A stretch of 21,653 nt of DNA from positions 1-21,653 of IMG/VR virus record IMGVR_UViG_3300035670_001377. The stretch is one strand, 5' to 3'. The notes below the pieces were generated by a model that ran no database searches, was not told where the DNA came from, and saw nothing but the letters and a program-made list of their open reading frames with translations. The position numbers and the translations under genes are program-made. Of this stretch, positions 12,163 through 19,619 are shown in pieces; the first letter of the stretch is position 1; each line of letters opens with the position of its first letter. The DNA comes from a virus.

Positions 12163-13521
12163 ATGCCGCTGGAGAACATAGACGCGCCGGCACCGCCGAA
12201 CCCAAACGTGGCCCCTGCGGCTTATGCGCCGCAGTACCACAACCAGATCAACAACCAGTTGAGGCTTTATCTCAACAGGTTGAGCGCTAACCAGACGGAA
12301 ATCATCAAATTCATCCAATCATTAACGGACTTGAACTTGCTTTCCAAGACTAACTTTGACGCTTTTGGCAGATTGCGCACGTCAACACCGCTCACGCTGT
12401 TTGACAGCCAGAATCGTTATGCCAAAGACCCACAGTTCGACGAGGCATTGTCTGGCTCGGCGACCTCTACGCATTTGGCGAATGAGTCGTCAGTTGCGAT
12501 GGCAATCACGACCACATCTGGCGATGAGGTGGTGCGACAAAGCAAGCGCGTCTTCCCGTACCAGCCTGGCAAGTCGTTGCTCATCATGTGCACGTTTGCG
12601 ATGGCAGCGGGCGCGACCAACTTGCGCCAGCGCGTCGGGTATTTCAATGCCAACAATGGCATCTTCTTGCAGCAAAACAATAATGCGCTGTCGCTCATTA
12701 TTCGCACCTATACGGGCGGCTCTGCAAGTGATGCTCGAGCAGTTGCGCAGGCGGACTGGAACGGCGACAAGTTGGACGGCAGCGGCGCGAGCGGCATCAC
12801 GCTCGACGTGACCAAGACCCAGATATTTTTCATTGACCTAGAGTGGCTGGGTGTTGGCACGGTGCGCTGCGGCTTCATTATTGATGGCGAGTATATTGTC
12901 GCGCACACTTTCAACAACGCGAACTCGCTGTCTTCTGTTTATATGCAGACGGCTATCCTCCCTGTGCGTTATGAGATCACGGCGACCGGCACGGTTGCCG
13001 CAGCCAAGACGCTCAAGCAAATATGCTCAACCGTCATCTCTGAAGGCGGGTACGAGCAAAAGTCTGCGCTGACATGGGCGAGGATGACGACAGACAAAAC
13101 AAGCATTGGCACTTCGTTTTTGCCATTGGTCTCTATCCGACTAAAGTCAACAAATCTTGGCGCAATAGTCATTCCGAATGGCTTTTCGTTCATGCCGACT
13201 TCAGCGTCGGATTATTTTGAGGTCGCCTTGATTAAAAACACCACGTTGACAGGCGCCTCATTCAATAGCCTATCGACCAATGTGGAGTTTGATATTGCGG
13301 CGACTGCTTTGTCAGGTGGCGACATTGTGCGATCTGATTTCACGTCATCTGGCGTTTTGTCATCTAATGCGATAAACGATCCAAGTTCGTACAATTTTGA
13401 CTCACAAATTGGCGTGACGATTGGCGGCACGAGTGACATTTACACGCTCGCAGCTCGCACGGTGACGGGCACCGGAGACGGAATCGGGGCGCTTTCTTAC
13501 TGGGACTTGACTGATCCATAA
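12163..13521 (+). CDS. Probable virion structural protein, beta-rich
   Basis: The 452-residue protein follows the portal by four bases. Residues 1-65 are Pro/Asn-rich and helical; from NFDAFGRLRTSTPLTLFDSQ (about 64-84) it becomes beta-rich with FPYQPGKSLLIMCTF and LRQRVGYFNANNGIFLQQNN. From memory this DAFGRLR-...-YQPGKS-...-RQRVGYF pattern recurs in environmental phages as an uncharacterised virion or decoration-type protein. The sheet-like second half (Thr/Ser/Gly-rich) fits a jelly-roll or Ig-like surface protein. Third-base GC is lower here than in the portal. Position in the head module supports a structural role; exact role is unknown. Confidence 0.65.
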   Translation: MPLENIDAPAPPNPNVAPAAYAPQYHNQINNQLRLYLNRLSANQTEIIKFIQSLTDLNLLSKTNFDAFGRLRTSTPLTLFDSQNRYAKDPQFDEALSGSATSTHLANESSVAMAITTTSGDEVVRQSKRVFPYQPGKSLLIMCTFAMAAGATNLRQRVGYFNANNGIFLQQNNNALSLIIRTYTGGSASDARAVAQADWNGDKLDGSGASGITLDVTKTQIFFIDLEWLGVGTVRCGFIIDGEYIVAHTFNNANSLSSVYMQTAILPVRYEITATGTVAAAKTLKQICSTVISEGGYEQKSALTWARMTTDKTSIGTSFLPLVSIRLKSTNLGAIVIPNGFSFMPTSASDYFEVALIKNTTLTGASFNSLSTNVEFDIAATALSGGDIVRSDFTSSGVLSSNAINDPSSYNFDSQIGVTIGGTSDIYTLAARTVTGTGDGIGALSYWDLTDP

Positions 13522-13547
13522 ATTTTGCGGCGCGGAGGCCGGCAGTT

Positions 13548-14675
13548 ATGAGCAACGCATTTAGAGGGCAGACGCAATACATGCAGTCTCCTATGGGATA
13601 CGGCGGCTTTGGTGGCCAGCAGTACGGTGGCGGCTTTGGCGGCTACGGCATGGGCGGCTACGCAGACCCATACGGGCAGATGGGCGGTTTCGGCGGCTAC
13701 GGCGATCCGTATAGCCAAATCGGCGGCATGAACTATGGCACCACCTTTGGTGGCTATAACCTTGGGGGCGGCTTTGGCGGCTTTGGTGGCTTTGGCCAGC
13801 AGCCGATTTTGCCGCCTTCGCAGCCGACCGTGAACGATCTTTTCTCGCGGTACTTTTCGCAGCAGTATTATGGTGGCCCTGCCTTTGATCCGTTCGCAGC
13901 CACGTCGCTCTTCGGCGGCGGTTATGGTGGCGGCTACGGTTATGGCGGTGGCATGCAAGGTGGCGCTGGCTTCGGTGGCGGTCGCGGCATGCGTCGCGGC
14001 GGTCGTCAGCGGTTACAGCAAGGGCAAAACGTGTATGGCGGACCGGCGACCATGCCGGCGAATCCGCCAGTGGCGACAGTACCTAATGACCAATATCGCC
14101 CCAAATGGATGCCAGAAGGTTATATGGGCGATCAGGTCACGCGCCCACCGCCTGCAGTGCAAACGCCGGCTCCGGCGCCTGCCGTGCAAAACCAAAATAC
14201 CTCTGCAGATTATTGGTTTGATGTTTTAAAACAAAGCAATCCAGACGTGGATGATGCGCGCTTGCGTGAGTTGGCGCAGAGCAGGGCGGCCACGTTTGCT
14301 GCTCCTGCTGCCGCTGCTCCGCCGCCACCGCCACCTGCGCCTGCTGTGCAGCAAGGGCAAGACAACTGGGCTGTTGGGCAGGGCTTTGACGCAAGCAATA
14401 TCCCGCAGGGCTTTGACTGGCAGGCTTACGTCAACGCGCCGGGCAACGCAGACTTGATTGCGGCCGGCATTGACACGCCGATTGAGGCGCAGCGGCATTA
14501 TGCACTCTACGGTAGAAACGAGAACCGGCAGACAGGCATGCCGGCTCAGGCGCAGCCAATCATGCAGCCGGCAGTGCAGCCGCAATATGAGTACGCGCTG
14601 CCATACGGCAGTTCATCATTGCTTGGCGCATACAGTGGCCTATATTCTCCATTCGCGTCCAGCTTTAGATTTTGA
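13548..14675 (+). CDS. Gly/Tyr-rich low-complexity virion-associated protein
   Basis: The 375-residue protein starts nine bases after GGAGG. Residues about 15-85 and 125-155 are Gly/Tyr/Phe repeats (GGFGGYG, YGGGYGYGGG), with a GRGMRRGGRQR stretch near 145-155 resembling RGG boxes. The middle is Pro/Gln/Ala-rich with several poly-Pro runs. Around residues 283-325 a compact module, FDWQAYVNAPGN-x-DLIAAGI-x-T-x-IEAQRHYALYG, resembles the short 'NPDL-AAG-HYxxxGxxEGR' repeat found in surface proteins. It ends Tyr/Ser-rich. Mostly disordered, it may act as a sticky virion or assembly component. No annotated family recognised for the whole protein. Confidence 0.65.
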   Translation: MSNAFRGQTQYMQSPMGYGGFGGQQYGGGFGGYGMGGYADPYGQMGGFGGYGDPYSQIGGMNYGTTFGGYNLGGGFGGFGGFGQQPILPPSQPTVNDLFSRYFSQQYYGGPAFDPFAATSLFGGGYGGGYGYGGGMQGGAGFGGGRGMRRGGRQRLQQGQNVYGGPATMPANPPVATVPNDQYRPKWMPEGYMGDQVTRPPPAVQTPAPAPAVQNQNTSADYWFDVLKQSNPDVDDARLRELAQSRAATFAAPAAAAPPPPPPAPAVQQGQDNWAVGQGFDASNIPQGFDWQAYVNAPGNADLIAAGIDTPIEAQRHYALYGRNENRQTGMPAQAQPIMQPAVQPQYEYALPYGSSSLLGAYSGLYSPFASSFRF

Positions 14676-14682
14676 GGAAACC

Positions 14683-14832
14683 ATGAAGCAAGGACTCTAT
14701 TCCAACATTTGGGCAAAGCGCGAGCGGATTGCTGCTGGAAGTGGCGAGAAGATGCGCAAGCCCGGCAGCAAGGGCGCGCCCACGGCTAAGGCATTCAAGG
14801 CCGCAGCCAAGACGGCGAAGAAGCGCAAGTGA
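14683..14832 (+). CDS. 49-residue Lys-rich phage head-region protein
   Basis: Start is ATG 14683 after GAGG (spacing about 5); the longer in-frame extension upstream overlaps the previous gene and is not used. The product, MKQGLYSNIWAKRERIAAGS then GEKMRKPGSKGAPTAKAFKA and a Lys-rich tail, matches a short basic family frequent near phage head genes in environmental genomes. With about one third Lys/Arg it may bind DNA or capsid acid patches. A GTGA junction couples it to the next gene. Role unknown. Confidence 0.7.
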   Translation: MKQGLYSNIWAKRERIAAGSGEKMRKPGSKGAPTAKAFKAAAKTAKKRK

Positions 14833-15152
14833 AGACGCCGGCATGGCAGCGCGCTGAGGGCAAGTCCAAGAAGGGCGGGCTGAACGCCAAGGGGCGCGCG
14901 TCTTATAAGGCAGAGACCGGCGGCACGCTCAGAGCGCCAGTCAAGGGCGCGCCAGACTCTCCGCAGGAGATGCGGCGGAAAGGCTCTTTTTTGACGCGCA
15001 TGGGATCGATGCCGGGATTGCTGTATGAGCCGGATGGCGACAAGACGCGCCTCAAGTTGAGTCTGGAGGCGTGGGGGCACAAAGGCGATAAAGCGAGCGC
15101 AGTAGCCAAGGGCCGAAAATTATTGAGACAATACAAGGCAAGGAGCAAGTAA
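14829..15152 (+). CDS. DUF6321-like 107-residue basic protein
   Basis: The start is GTG within a GTGA overlap. TPAWQRAEGKSKKGGLNAKG (3-22) and RRKGSFLTRMGSM (about 49-61) are the two marks I recall for the DUF6321 family of viral proteins, whose role is unknown. The sequence is Lys/Arg-rich throughout and ends RKLLRQYKARSK. It overlaps the following gene by one base (TAATG). Together with its neighbours it forms a run of three small basic proteins between the portal region and the scaffold. Confidence 0.7.
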   Translation: MKTPAWQRAEGKSKKGGLNAKGRASYKAETGGTLRAPVKGAPDSPQEMRRKGSFLTRMGSMPGLLYEPDGDKTRLKLSLEAWGHKGDKASAVAKGRKLLRQYKARSK

Positions 15153-15328
15153 TGCCAAGCAAATCACAGAAGCAGGCTCGCTTGATGGCCGCCGCCGCGC
15201 ACTCCAAGGAGTTCGCAAAGAAGGTCGGCATTTCGATGAAAGTCGCCAAGGAATTCAACAAGGCTGACAAGGGTGGTAAACTCTTAAAGAAAGCCATGAA
15301 GAAACCTAAAGGCGGCCTTCTCGCTTGA
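15152..15328 (+). CDS. 58-residue DUF3008-like basic protein
   Basis: The ATG shares one base with the previous TAA, and AGGAG lies eight bases upstream. The protein starts MPSKSQKQARLMAAAAHSKE and continues FAKKVGISMKVAKEFNKADK, matching the short 'MPSKSKAQ-x-R-x-M-x-A-x-AH-x-FAKKVG-x-S-x-x-V-x-x-EF-x-x-AD' family widespread in phages. It is Lys-rich, helical and of unknown role. Its TGA lies within the TTGA start junction of the next gene. Confidence 0.75.
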   Translation: MPSKSQKQARLMAAAAHSKEFAKKVGISMKVAKEFNKADKGGKLLKKAMKKPKGGLLA

Positions 15329-15594
15329 GCGAACGCAATCCCTACATCGACGCCCGCAAGGGGCAAGACGCAAAAGACCTCCTAGAGAACCCAATTCTCG
15401 TGGAGGCTTTTTCCGTCTTGGAACGGGAATACCTCAAGGCGTGGCGACAGAGCAAGCCCGCCGACCAGGAAGAGCGCGAGCGGCTCTGGCTCGCCGTCGG
15501 CATCCTTGAGGAGATACAGCGTCATCTACGCATTGCAGTTGAGAACGGCGTGATGGCGAAAAGAGATATCGACAAGATCAGCGGCAGGAAATAA
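15325..15594 (+). CDS. 89-residue head-region protein, unknown
   Basis: The frame starts at TTG in a TTGA overlap with the preceding stop. It encodes a helical, charged protein with DARKGQDAKDLLENPILVEAF (about 9-29) and a helical second half (RERLWLAVGILEEIQRHLRIAVENG). Proteins of this size with an ERLWxxVxxLxxIxxxLxxxxExG helix are common just before the scaffold in podovirus-like genomes. It may be an assembly accessory. No domain name is justified. Confidence 0.65.
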   Translation: MSERNPYIDARKGQDAKDLLENPILVEAFSVLEREYLKAWRQSKPADQEERERLWLAVGILEEIQRHLRIAVENGVMAKRDIDKISGRK

Positions 15595-15621
15595 CACGCT
15601 TGAATCTTGCACAATAGAACT

Positions 15622-16590
15622 ATGAGTGAAACCGGCACGGGTGTACCCCCGGTAAACGTACAATCCACGCAAGATGTTTTCGAGCAAATGCTCGCCGCCG
15701 AAGCAGGCGAAAACGAGCAGCAAGAAGCTGACGGCTTGGAAGAGGTGCTCGAGGCAGCAGACAGCGAGTCGGCAGCCGAGAGCGAGGAGCAAACCGAAGG
15801 CGATGAGGATGCCGAAGAGGCGCCCCAGCAGAGCCAGACATTCCGCGTCAAGGTTGACGGGGAAGAAGTCGAGGTTCCGCTGGATGAGCTGCTGAAGGGC
15901 TACTCACGCACCGCGGATTACACGCGCAAGACGCAAGCCATTGCGGAGGCCAGAAAGCAGGCCGAGGCAGAGGCGGCGGCAGCGCGGGAAGAGCGGCAAC
16001 GGTATGCACAGACTTTGGCGGCCCTTGAGGGGACGCTCAAAACGCTGCAACCGCCCGACATTGACTGGGACAGACTCTATCAAGAGAACCCGGTCGAGTG
16101 GGTGAGACAGCGCGAGCTGGCCCGGTCAAGGCAGGAACAGGCGGCATGGGTTCAGGCGCAAAAGCAGGCACTCGTGCAGAAGCAGCAGACCGAAGAGAAG
16201 ATCGAGGCTGAAAAGACCCTCGAGGCTGAACGCAGCAAACTTCTTGAGGCTCTGCCAGAATGGCGCGACGCTGACAAGGCTCGCACCGAGAAGGCGAAGA
16301 TCGTCTCGTATGCCACCGAAAAACTCGGCTTTAGTGTCGAGGAGATTTCGGACATCTACGACGCTCGAGCCGTACTGGCGCTTCGCAAGGCGATGATGTT
16401 CGACGAGCTGATGAGCAAACGCGATCAGATGCGTCCGAGGATCATCCAGAAGACAAAGCCGATGAAAGCCGGCTCTGCTTCTACGCCGCAATCGTCCAAA
16501 GTCGTGGCATCCAAGACCGCTCTTTCTAGACTCGCAAATAGTGGCAGCACGCGCGACGCGGCTGCTGTGTTTGAACAGTTTTTAGATTGA
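15622..16590 (+). CDS. Scaffolding protein
   Basis: Start is taken at ATG 15622 (322 residues); an in-frame TTG at 15607 adds five residues. Residues about 30-75 are strongly acidic; then FRVKVDGEEVEVPLDELLKGYSRTADYTRKTQ is the family's recognition stretch, followed by about 150 residues of Glu/Gln/Ala-rich coiled coil (AEARKQAEAEAAAAREE..., VQKQQTEEKIEAEKTLEAER). The C-terminus is basic and Ser-rich (PRIIQKTKPMKAGS), as in scaffolds that touch the capsid shell. It directs procapsid assembly and leaves before packaging. It lies just upstream of the major capsid gene. I see no good ribosome site, so expression may use an upstream message differently. Confidence 0.85.
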   Translation: MSETGTGVPPVNVQSTQDVFEQMLAAEAGENEQQEADGLEEVLEAADSESAAESEEQTEGDEDAEEAPQQSQTFRVKVDGEEVEVPLDELLKGYSRTADYTRKTQAIAEARKQAEAEAAAAREERQRYAQTLAALEGTLKTLQPPDIDWDRLYQENPVEWVRQRELARSRQEQAAWVQAQKQALVQKQQTEEKIEAEKTLEAERSKLLEALPEWRDADKARTEKAKIVSYATEKLGFSVEEISDIYDARAVLALRKAMMFDELMSKRDQMRPRIIQKTKPMKAGSASTPQSSKVVASKTALSRLANSGSTRDAAAVFEQFLD

Positions 16591-16603
16591 GGAATTTTCA
16601 ACC

Positions 16604-17584
16604 ATGTCACAGACAGCAAACACTTTCGATACCTTCGGCGCGAAGGGTATTCGTGAGTCACTCTCAAATGTGATCTATAACATCTCGCCCGAAGAGACCC
16701 CGTTCATGTCGAACGTCGGTCGCGAGAATGTCAAGAACACCTATTTTGAGTGGCAGACGGACTCGCTCGCCGCGGCCTCCACGACCAACGCGCAGATCGA
16801 AGGCGACGACGTGTCGTCCTACGATTCGACCGCTGCGACGACTCGCATCGGTAACTACACGCAGGTCAGCCGCAAGACGCTCATCCTCTCGGGCACGCTC
16901 GAGTCGGTGGACAAGGCTGGTCGTCGCTCGGAGCTGGCCTACCAGCTTGCCAAGCGCTCGGCCGAGCTGAAGCGTGATATGGAGTCGATCATGCTGACCA
17001 ACCAGGCCGCTGATGGCGGCTCGGCTGGCACCAGCACGGCGCTTCGTAAGACTGGCTCGCTCCTTGCCTTCTTGAAGACCAACGTCGACAAGGGCACGGG
17101 CGGCGCTGATCCGTCTTACACCACGAAGCCGGATGCGACCCGTACTGACGCGACCGACGCGAATCTGCGTACCTTCTCGGAGACGATCCTCAAGAGCGTG
17201 ATCCAGAAGGTGTGGACCGCCGGCGGCACGCCGAAGATTCTCATGGTCGGCCCCGTCAACAAGCAGCGCGTTTCGGGCTTCGCGGGCATCGCGGAGATTC
17301 GTCGCGAAGTCACCGGCAATCGTCAGGCGACGATCATCGGTGCCGCTGACGTTTACGTGTCGGACTTCGGCAACGTGAGCGTGGTCCCGAACCGCTTCCA
17401 GCGTGAGCGTGACGCCTTCGTGCTCGATCCCGAGTACGCTGCCGTCGCCTTCCTGCGTCCGTTCCAGACTGTGGAGCTTGCGAAGACCGGCGACGCCGAG
17501 AAGCGCATGATCCTCGTGGAGTGGGGCTTGAAGGTCAACACCGAGGCCGCGCACGGTCTCGCCGCGGACCTCACCACGACCTAA
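16604..17584 (+). CDS. Major capsid protein, SU10-like (DUF5309 type)
   Basis: At 326 residues, the protein begins TANTFDTFGAKGIRESLSNVIYNISPEETPFMSNVG, the classical start of the SU10-type major capsid family, followed by Q-x-R-NYTQ-x-SRKTLILSGT, AKRSAELKRDMESIMLTNQAA, and FAGIAEIRREVTGN. The C-terminal ALVxWGLKVNTEAAHG-type end is also conserved. These belong to the HK97 fold and form the capsid of phiEco32/SU10-like podoviruses. A GAGGAA ribosome site lies ten bases before the start. Codons are strongly biased to the GC-rich optimal set (GGC, ACC, AAG), as expected for an abundant protein. Two hairpins follow its stop. Confidence 0.93.
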   Translation: MSQTANTFDTFGAKGIRESLSNVIYNISPEETPFMSNVGRENVKNTYFEWQTDSLAAASTTNAQIEGDDVSSYDSTAATTRIGNYTQVSRKTLILSGTLESVDKAGRRSELAYQLAKRSAELKRDMESIMLTNQAADGGSAGTSTALRKTGSLLAFLKTNVDKGTGGADPSYTTKPDATRTDATDANLRTFSETILKSVIQKVWTAGGTPKILMVGPVNKQRVSGFAGIAEIRREVTGNRQATIIGAADVYVSDFGNVSVVPNRFQRERDAFVLDPEYAAVAFLRPFQTVELAKTGDAEKRMILVEWGLKVNTEAAHGLAADLTTT

Positions 17585-17592
17585 TCGTGGTG
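17572..17592 (+). terminator. Hairpin 1 spanning the capsid stop codon
   Basis: CACCACGA (17572-17579) and TCGTGGTG (17585-17592) are perfect 8-bp arms around CCTAA, with the TAA stop in the loop. No U-run follows. It may protect the capsid mRNA's 3' end or act together with hairpin 2. Confidence 0.45.
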
Positions 17593-17597
17593 GTATA

Positions 17598-17637
17598 AAC
17601 TTGGGGGCGGCGGCAATGGTGCCGTCGCCCCTAGGTT
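17598..17637 (+). terminator. Hairpin 2, strong GC stem after the capsid gene
   Basis: GGGGCGGCGGCA (17604-17615) pairs with TGCCGTCGCCCC (17620-17631) over 12 positions with one G-U, around ATGG, and AACTTG/TAGGTT extend the stem with further wobbles. There is no U-tract, so an ordinary intrinsic terminator is doubtful; a mRNA-stabilising or partial-termination role after the abundant capsid message fits. Confidence 0.5.
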
Positions 17638-17646
17638 GAGGACAAC

Positions 17647-17967
17647 ATGAATTCATCGGGCAAACGTCTTTTTGATTACGACCCGAACACAGGCACCACG
17701 AAGTGGTGGCACTATGACGCCGACAAAGATGAGGCCACGATTGAGACGGTCTTTGAGGTTGGCGACCTGGTAGAGCAGAATAAAGCCCAGTATGCCGCGA
17801 CCGATGAAAGGACGCGCTGGGGCGAGTGGAGCAAGGTGGCGTCGATACCGATGCCTTTGTTCTACAGATTGAAGCAGAAGGGGATCATTGACGACCCGGC
17901 AGCCATGAAGCGCTGGCTCAATGACCCCGACAACAAGTTTTTCAGAACACGACCGGGTCGCGTATGA
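17647..17967 (+). CDS. 106-residue phage protein after the capsid gene, unknown
   Basis: The start follows TTGAGGAC by five bases. The 106-residue product (MNSSGKRLFDYDPNTGTTKW...) reads as a small beta domain (KWWHYDADKDEATIETVFE), then WGEWSKVASIPMPLFYRLKQ and KRWLNDPDNKFFRTRPGRV, the last resembling a conserved 'WLND-x-DN-x-x-FRT-x-PG-x-V' ending seen in podoviral proteins next to the capsid gene. It may be a head-completion or virion protein. It overlaps the next gene by ATGA. Confidence 0.7.
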   Translation: MNSSGKRLFDYDPNTGTTKWWHYDADKDEATIETVFEVGDLVEQNKAQYAATDERTRWGEWSKVASIPMPLFYRLKQKGIIDDPAAMKRWLNDPDNKFFRTRPGRV

Positions 17968-18638
17968 GCCGCTCGGTCGCGATTTTAGTCCCGGCACGGG
18001 ACACGGTGATGACCTCGTTCGCCTATGACCTAGCGCGAGCAATGTCATTCCACACCGCGACAACAGACGACCGCGTGATGCTTTACACGTCGCACGGAAC
18101 TCTGATCGCCTCTCAGCGTATGGAGCTTGCGCGTCAAGCACTCGAGGAGAAGGCGGACTATCTTCTCTGGCTTGATTCAGATATGCGGTTCCCGAAGGAG
18201 ACCATCGGGCACCTTATCTTGCGCGACAAGCCCATCATTGCTGCGAACTATGCAACCCGTCGCATGCCGGTGAAGCCGGTGGCGATGATGGACGACAACG
18301 GGAAAATTGGTCGCGTCTATACAGCCCCAGACTCGGAAGGGCTGCAGCCGGTGGATTACGTCGGCATGGGCGTGATGATGACGAAGCGCGAGGTATTCGA
18401 GAAGACAGAAGCGCCGTGGTTTGCGATTCCGTACTCAACGGTGGGGAATCACTATATCGGCGAAGATGTTTTCTTCTGCAAGAAGGCGCGAGAGGCTGGG
18501 TTTGAGGTGTTGGTCGATCACGACCTGTCGCATCAAGTCAAGCACATTGGCACGTTTGAGTATTCGCACGAAGGTGCGTGGGCGATGAAGGAACAGGTGG
18601 ACGGTGGCTCTAAACTCATACAGCGCATTGAAGTCTAG
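17964..18638 (+). CDS. GT-A glycosyltransferase, family 2-like
   Basis: This 224-residue protein starts in an ATGA junction. SVAILVPARDTV (4-15) is the first Rossmann strand, LLWLDSDMRFP (67-77) carries the D-x-D metal motif, and VDYVGMGVMMTKREVF (130-145) and YIGEDVFFCKKAREAGF (164-180) supply the acceptor acids and catalytic GED. VDHDLSHQVKHIG (184-196) gives the C-terminal metal histidine. All essential positions seem intact. It sits between the capsid and adaptor genes, a second sugar enzyme in the structural operon. Its last 35 bases overlap the adaptor start. Likely target: a virion protein or host surface glycan; not decided by the sequence. Confidence 0.8.
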   Translation: MSRSVAILVPARDTVMTSFAYDLARAMSFHTATTDDRVMLYTSHGTLIASQRMELARQALEEKADYLLWLDSDMRFPKETIGHLILRDKPIIAANYATRRMPVKPVAMMDDNGKIGRVYTAPDSEGLQPVDYVGMGVMMTKREVFEKTEAPWFAIPYSTVGNHYIGEDVFFCKKAREAGFEVLVDHDLSHQVKHIGTFEYSHEGAWAMKEQVDGGSKLIQRIEV

Positions 18639-19236
18639 TATCGCCGACTGGCTGAATCGCGACGACCTTACCGCGATCATTCCTGATTTCGTTTCGCTTG
18701 CGGAGGCGCAGCTCGAGCGACGCCTGCCGACGCAGAAGATGGTCAAGCGCTCAACGGCTACCATCGACACGCCTTTCTCTGCGCTACCGTCTGATTTCCT
18801 GTCTGCCAAGTCTTTGGTGCTGACCTCCACGGCGCCGGTACAGCCGCTCGTGTTTCTGACTGAAGACGAGATTGACGCCAAAAAGTATGTATACCGCACC
18901 ACCGGCAAGCCGCAGTATTTCGCTCTGGTCGGGAACCAGATCGAAGTGCTGCCCGCGCCGGATACCGGATACACCGCGGAGCTGACGTATATCGCGACGC
19001 TCGCGAAGCTGTCGGACAGCAACGCATCCAACTGGATACTTGAGCGCCACCCTGACGTGTATCTGTACGGCTCGCTGCTGCAGGCGGCACCGTACCTGCG
19101 CGACGATGAGCGCATCCCTGTCTGGTCGTCTTTGTACCAGGCGGCGATTGCCGACATGATCCTACAAGACGAGCGTGCCGCCTTTAGCCAAGGCCGCGCC
19201 GCCATGACCGTCAAACCGACGAGGGCCATTCCGTGA
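18604..19236 (+). CDS. Head-tail adaptor protein (P22 gp4-like)
   Basis: Start is GTG at 18604 inside the end of the glycosyltransferase, with AAGGAACAGG upstream. The N-terminus MALNSYSALKSSIADWLNRD is the usual opening of phage adaptor proteins (SxLxxSIADWLxRxDL), followed by IIPDFVSLAEAQLERRLPTQ and then beta-rich DFLSAKSLVLT and FLTEDEIDAKKY. YLYGSLLQAAPYLRDDERIPVWSSLYQAAI near 150-180 is the family's C-terminal helix pair. It forms a ring beneath the portal, completing the head. At 210 residues it is a little longer than P22 gp4 (166). Coupled to the next gene by GTGA. Confidence 0.85.
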   Translation: MALNSYSALKSSIADWLNRDDLTAIIPDFVSLAEAQLERRLPTQKMVKRSTATIDTPFSALPSDFLSAKSLVLTSTAPVQPLVFLTEDEIDAKKYVYRTTGKPQYFALVGNQIEVLPAPDTGYTAELTYIATLAKLSDSNASNWILERHPDVYLYGSLLQAAPYLRDDERIPVWSSLYQAAIADMILQDERAAFSQGRAAMTVKPTRAIP

Positions 19237-19616
19237 GTGCATTTTCAGATTATCTTGAGAACAAAGTGATGGATCACGTCTTTGGTGGCGTGGTCTATAG
19301 CGCGCCGGCGACGCTGTATCTTGGCCTCTACACGACCGCGCCGACCGATACTGGCGGCGGCACTGAGGTGAGCGGCAACGCTTACGCGCGACAGGTCGCG
19401 GCGTTTACCGTGACCAACGACACCGCGTCCAACACGAGCGCGATTGAGTTTCCGACCGCGACCGGCTCATGGGGCACGATTGTGGCGGTCGGCATCTTCG
19501 ACAACCTGACGAGCGGGAACCTGCTGGCTTACGGCAACCTGACGGCCAGTAAGACGATTGCCTCGGGCGACGTGTTTCGCGTGCCTGCTGGCGATCTTGA
19601 CATCACTTTGGCGTAA
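19233..19616 (+). CDS. Phage tail-fibre-like small protein (gp80 type)
   Basis: The GTG start overlaps the adaptor stop (GTGA). MSAFSDYLENKVMDHVFGGV then APATLYLGLYTTAPTDTGG is the opening of a 120-130-residue family often named phage tail fibre protein, known from phages of many morphologies. The rest is beta-rich (AYARQVAAFTV, ATGSWGTIVAVGIFD, GNLTASKTIASGDVFRVPAG). It probably decorates the virion or tail; the fibre label comes from annotation habit rather than proof. The following gene begins three bases after its stop. Confidence 0.75.
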   Translation: MSAFSDYLENKVMDHVFGGVVYSAPATLYLGLYTTAPTDTGGGTEVSGNAYARQVAAFTVTNDTASNTSAIEFPTATGSWGTIVAVGIFDNLTSGNLLAYGNLTASKTIASGDVFRVPAGDLDITLA

Positions 19617-19619
19617 GAC

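Noticed and set aside
12158-12181. ATG overlapping the portal stop (TAATG)
   Set aside because: Frame closes after seven codons; ATG 12163 gives the full 452-residue protein.
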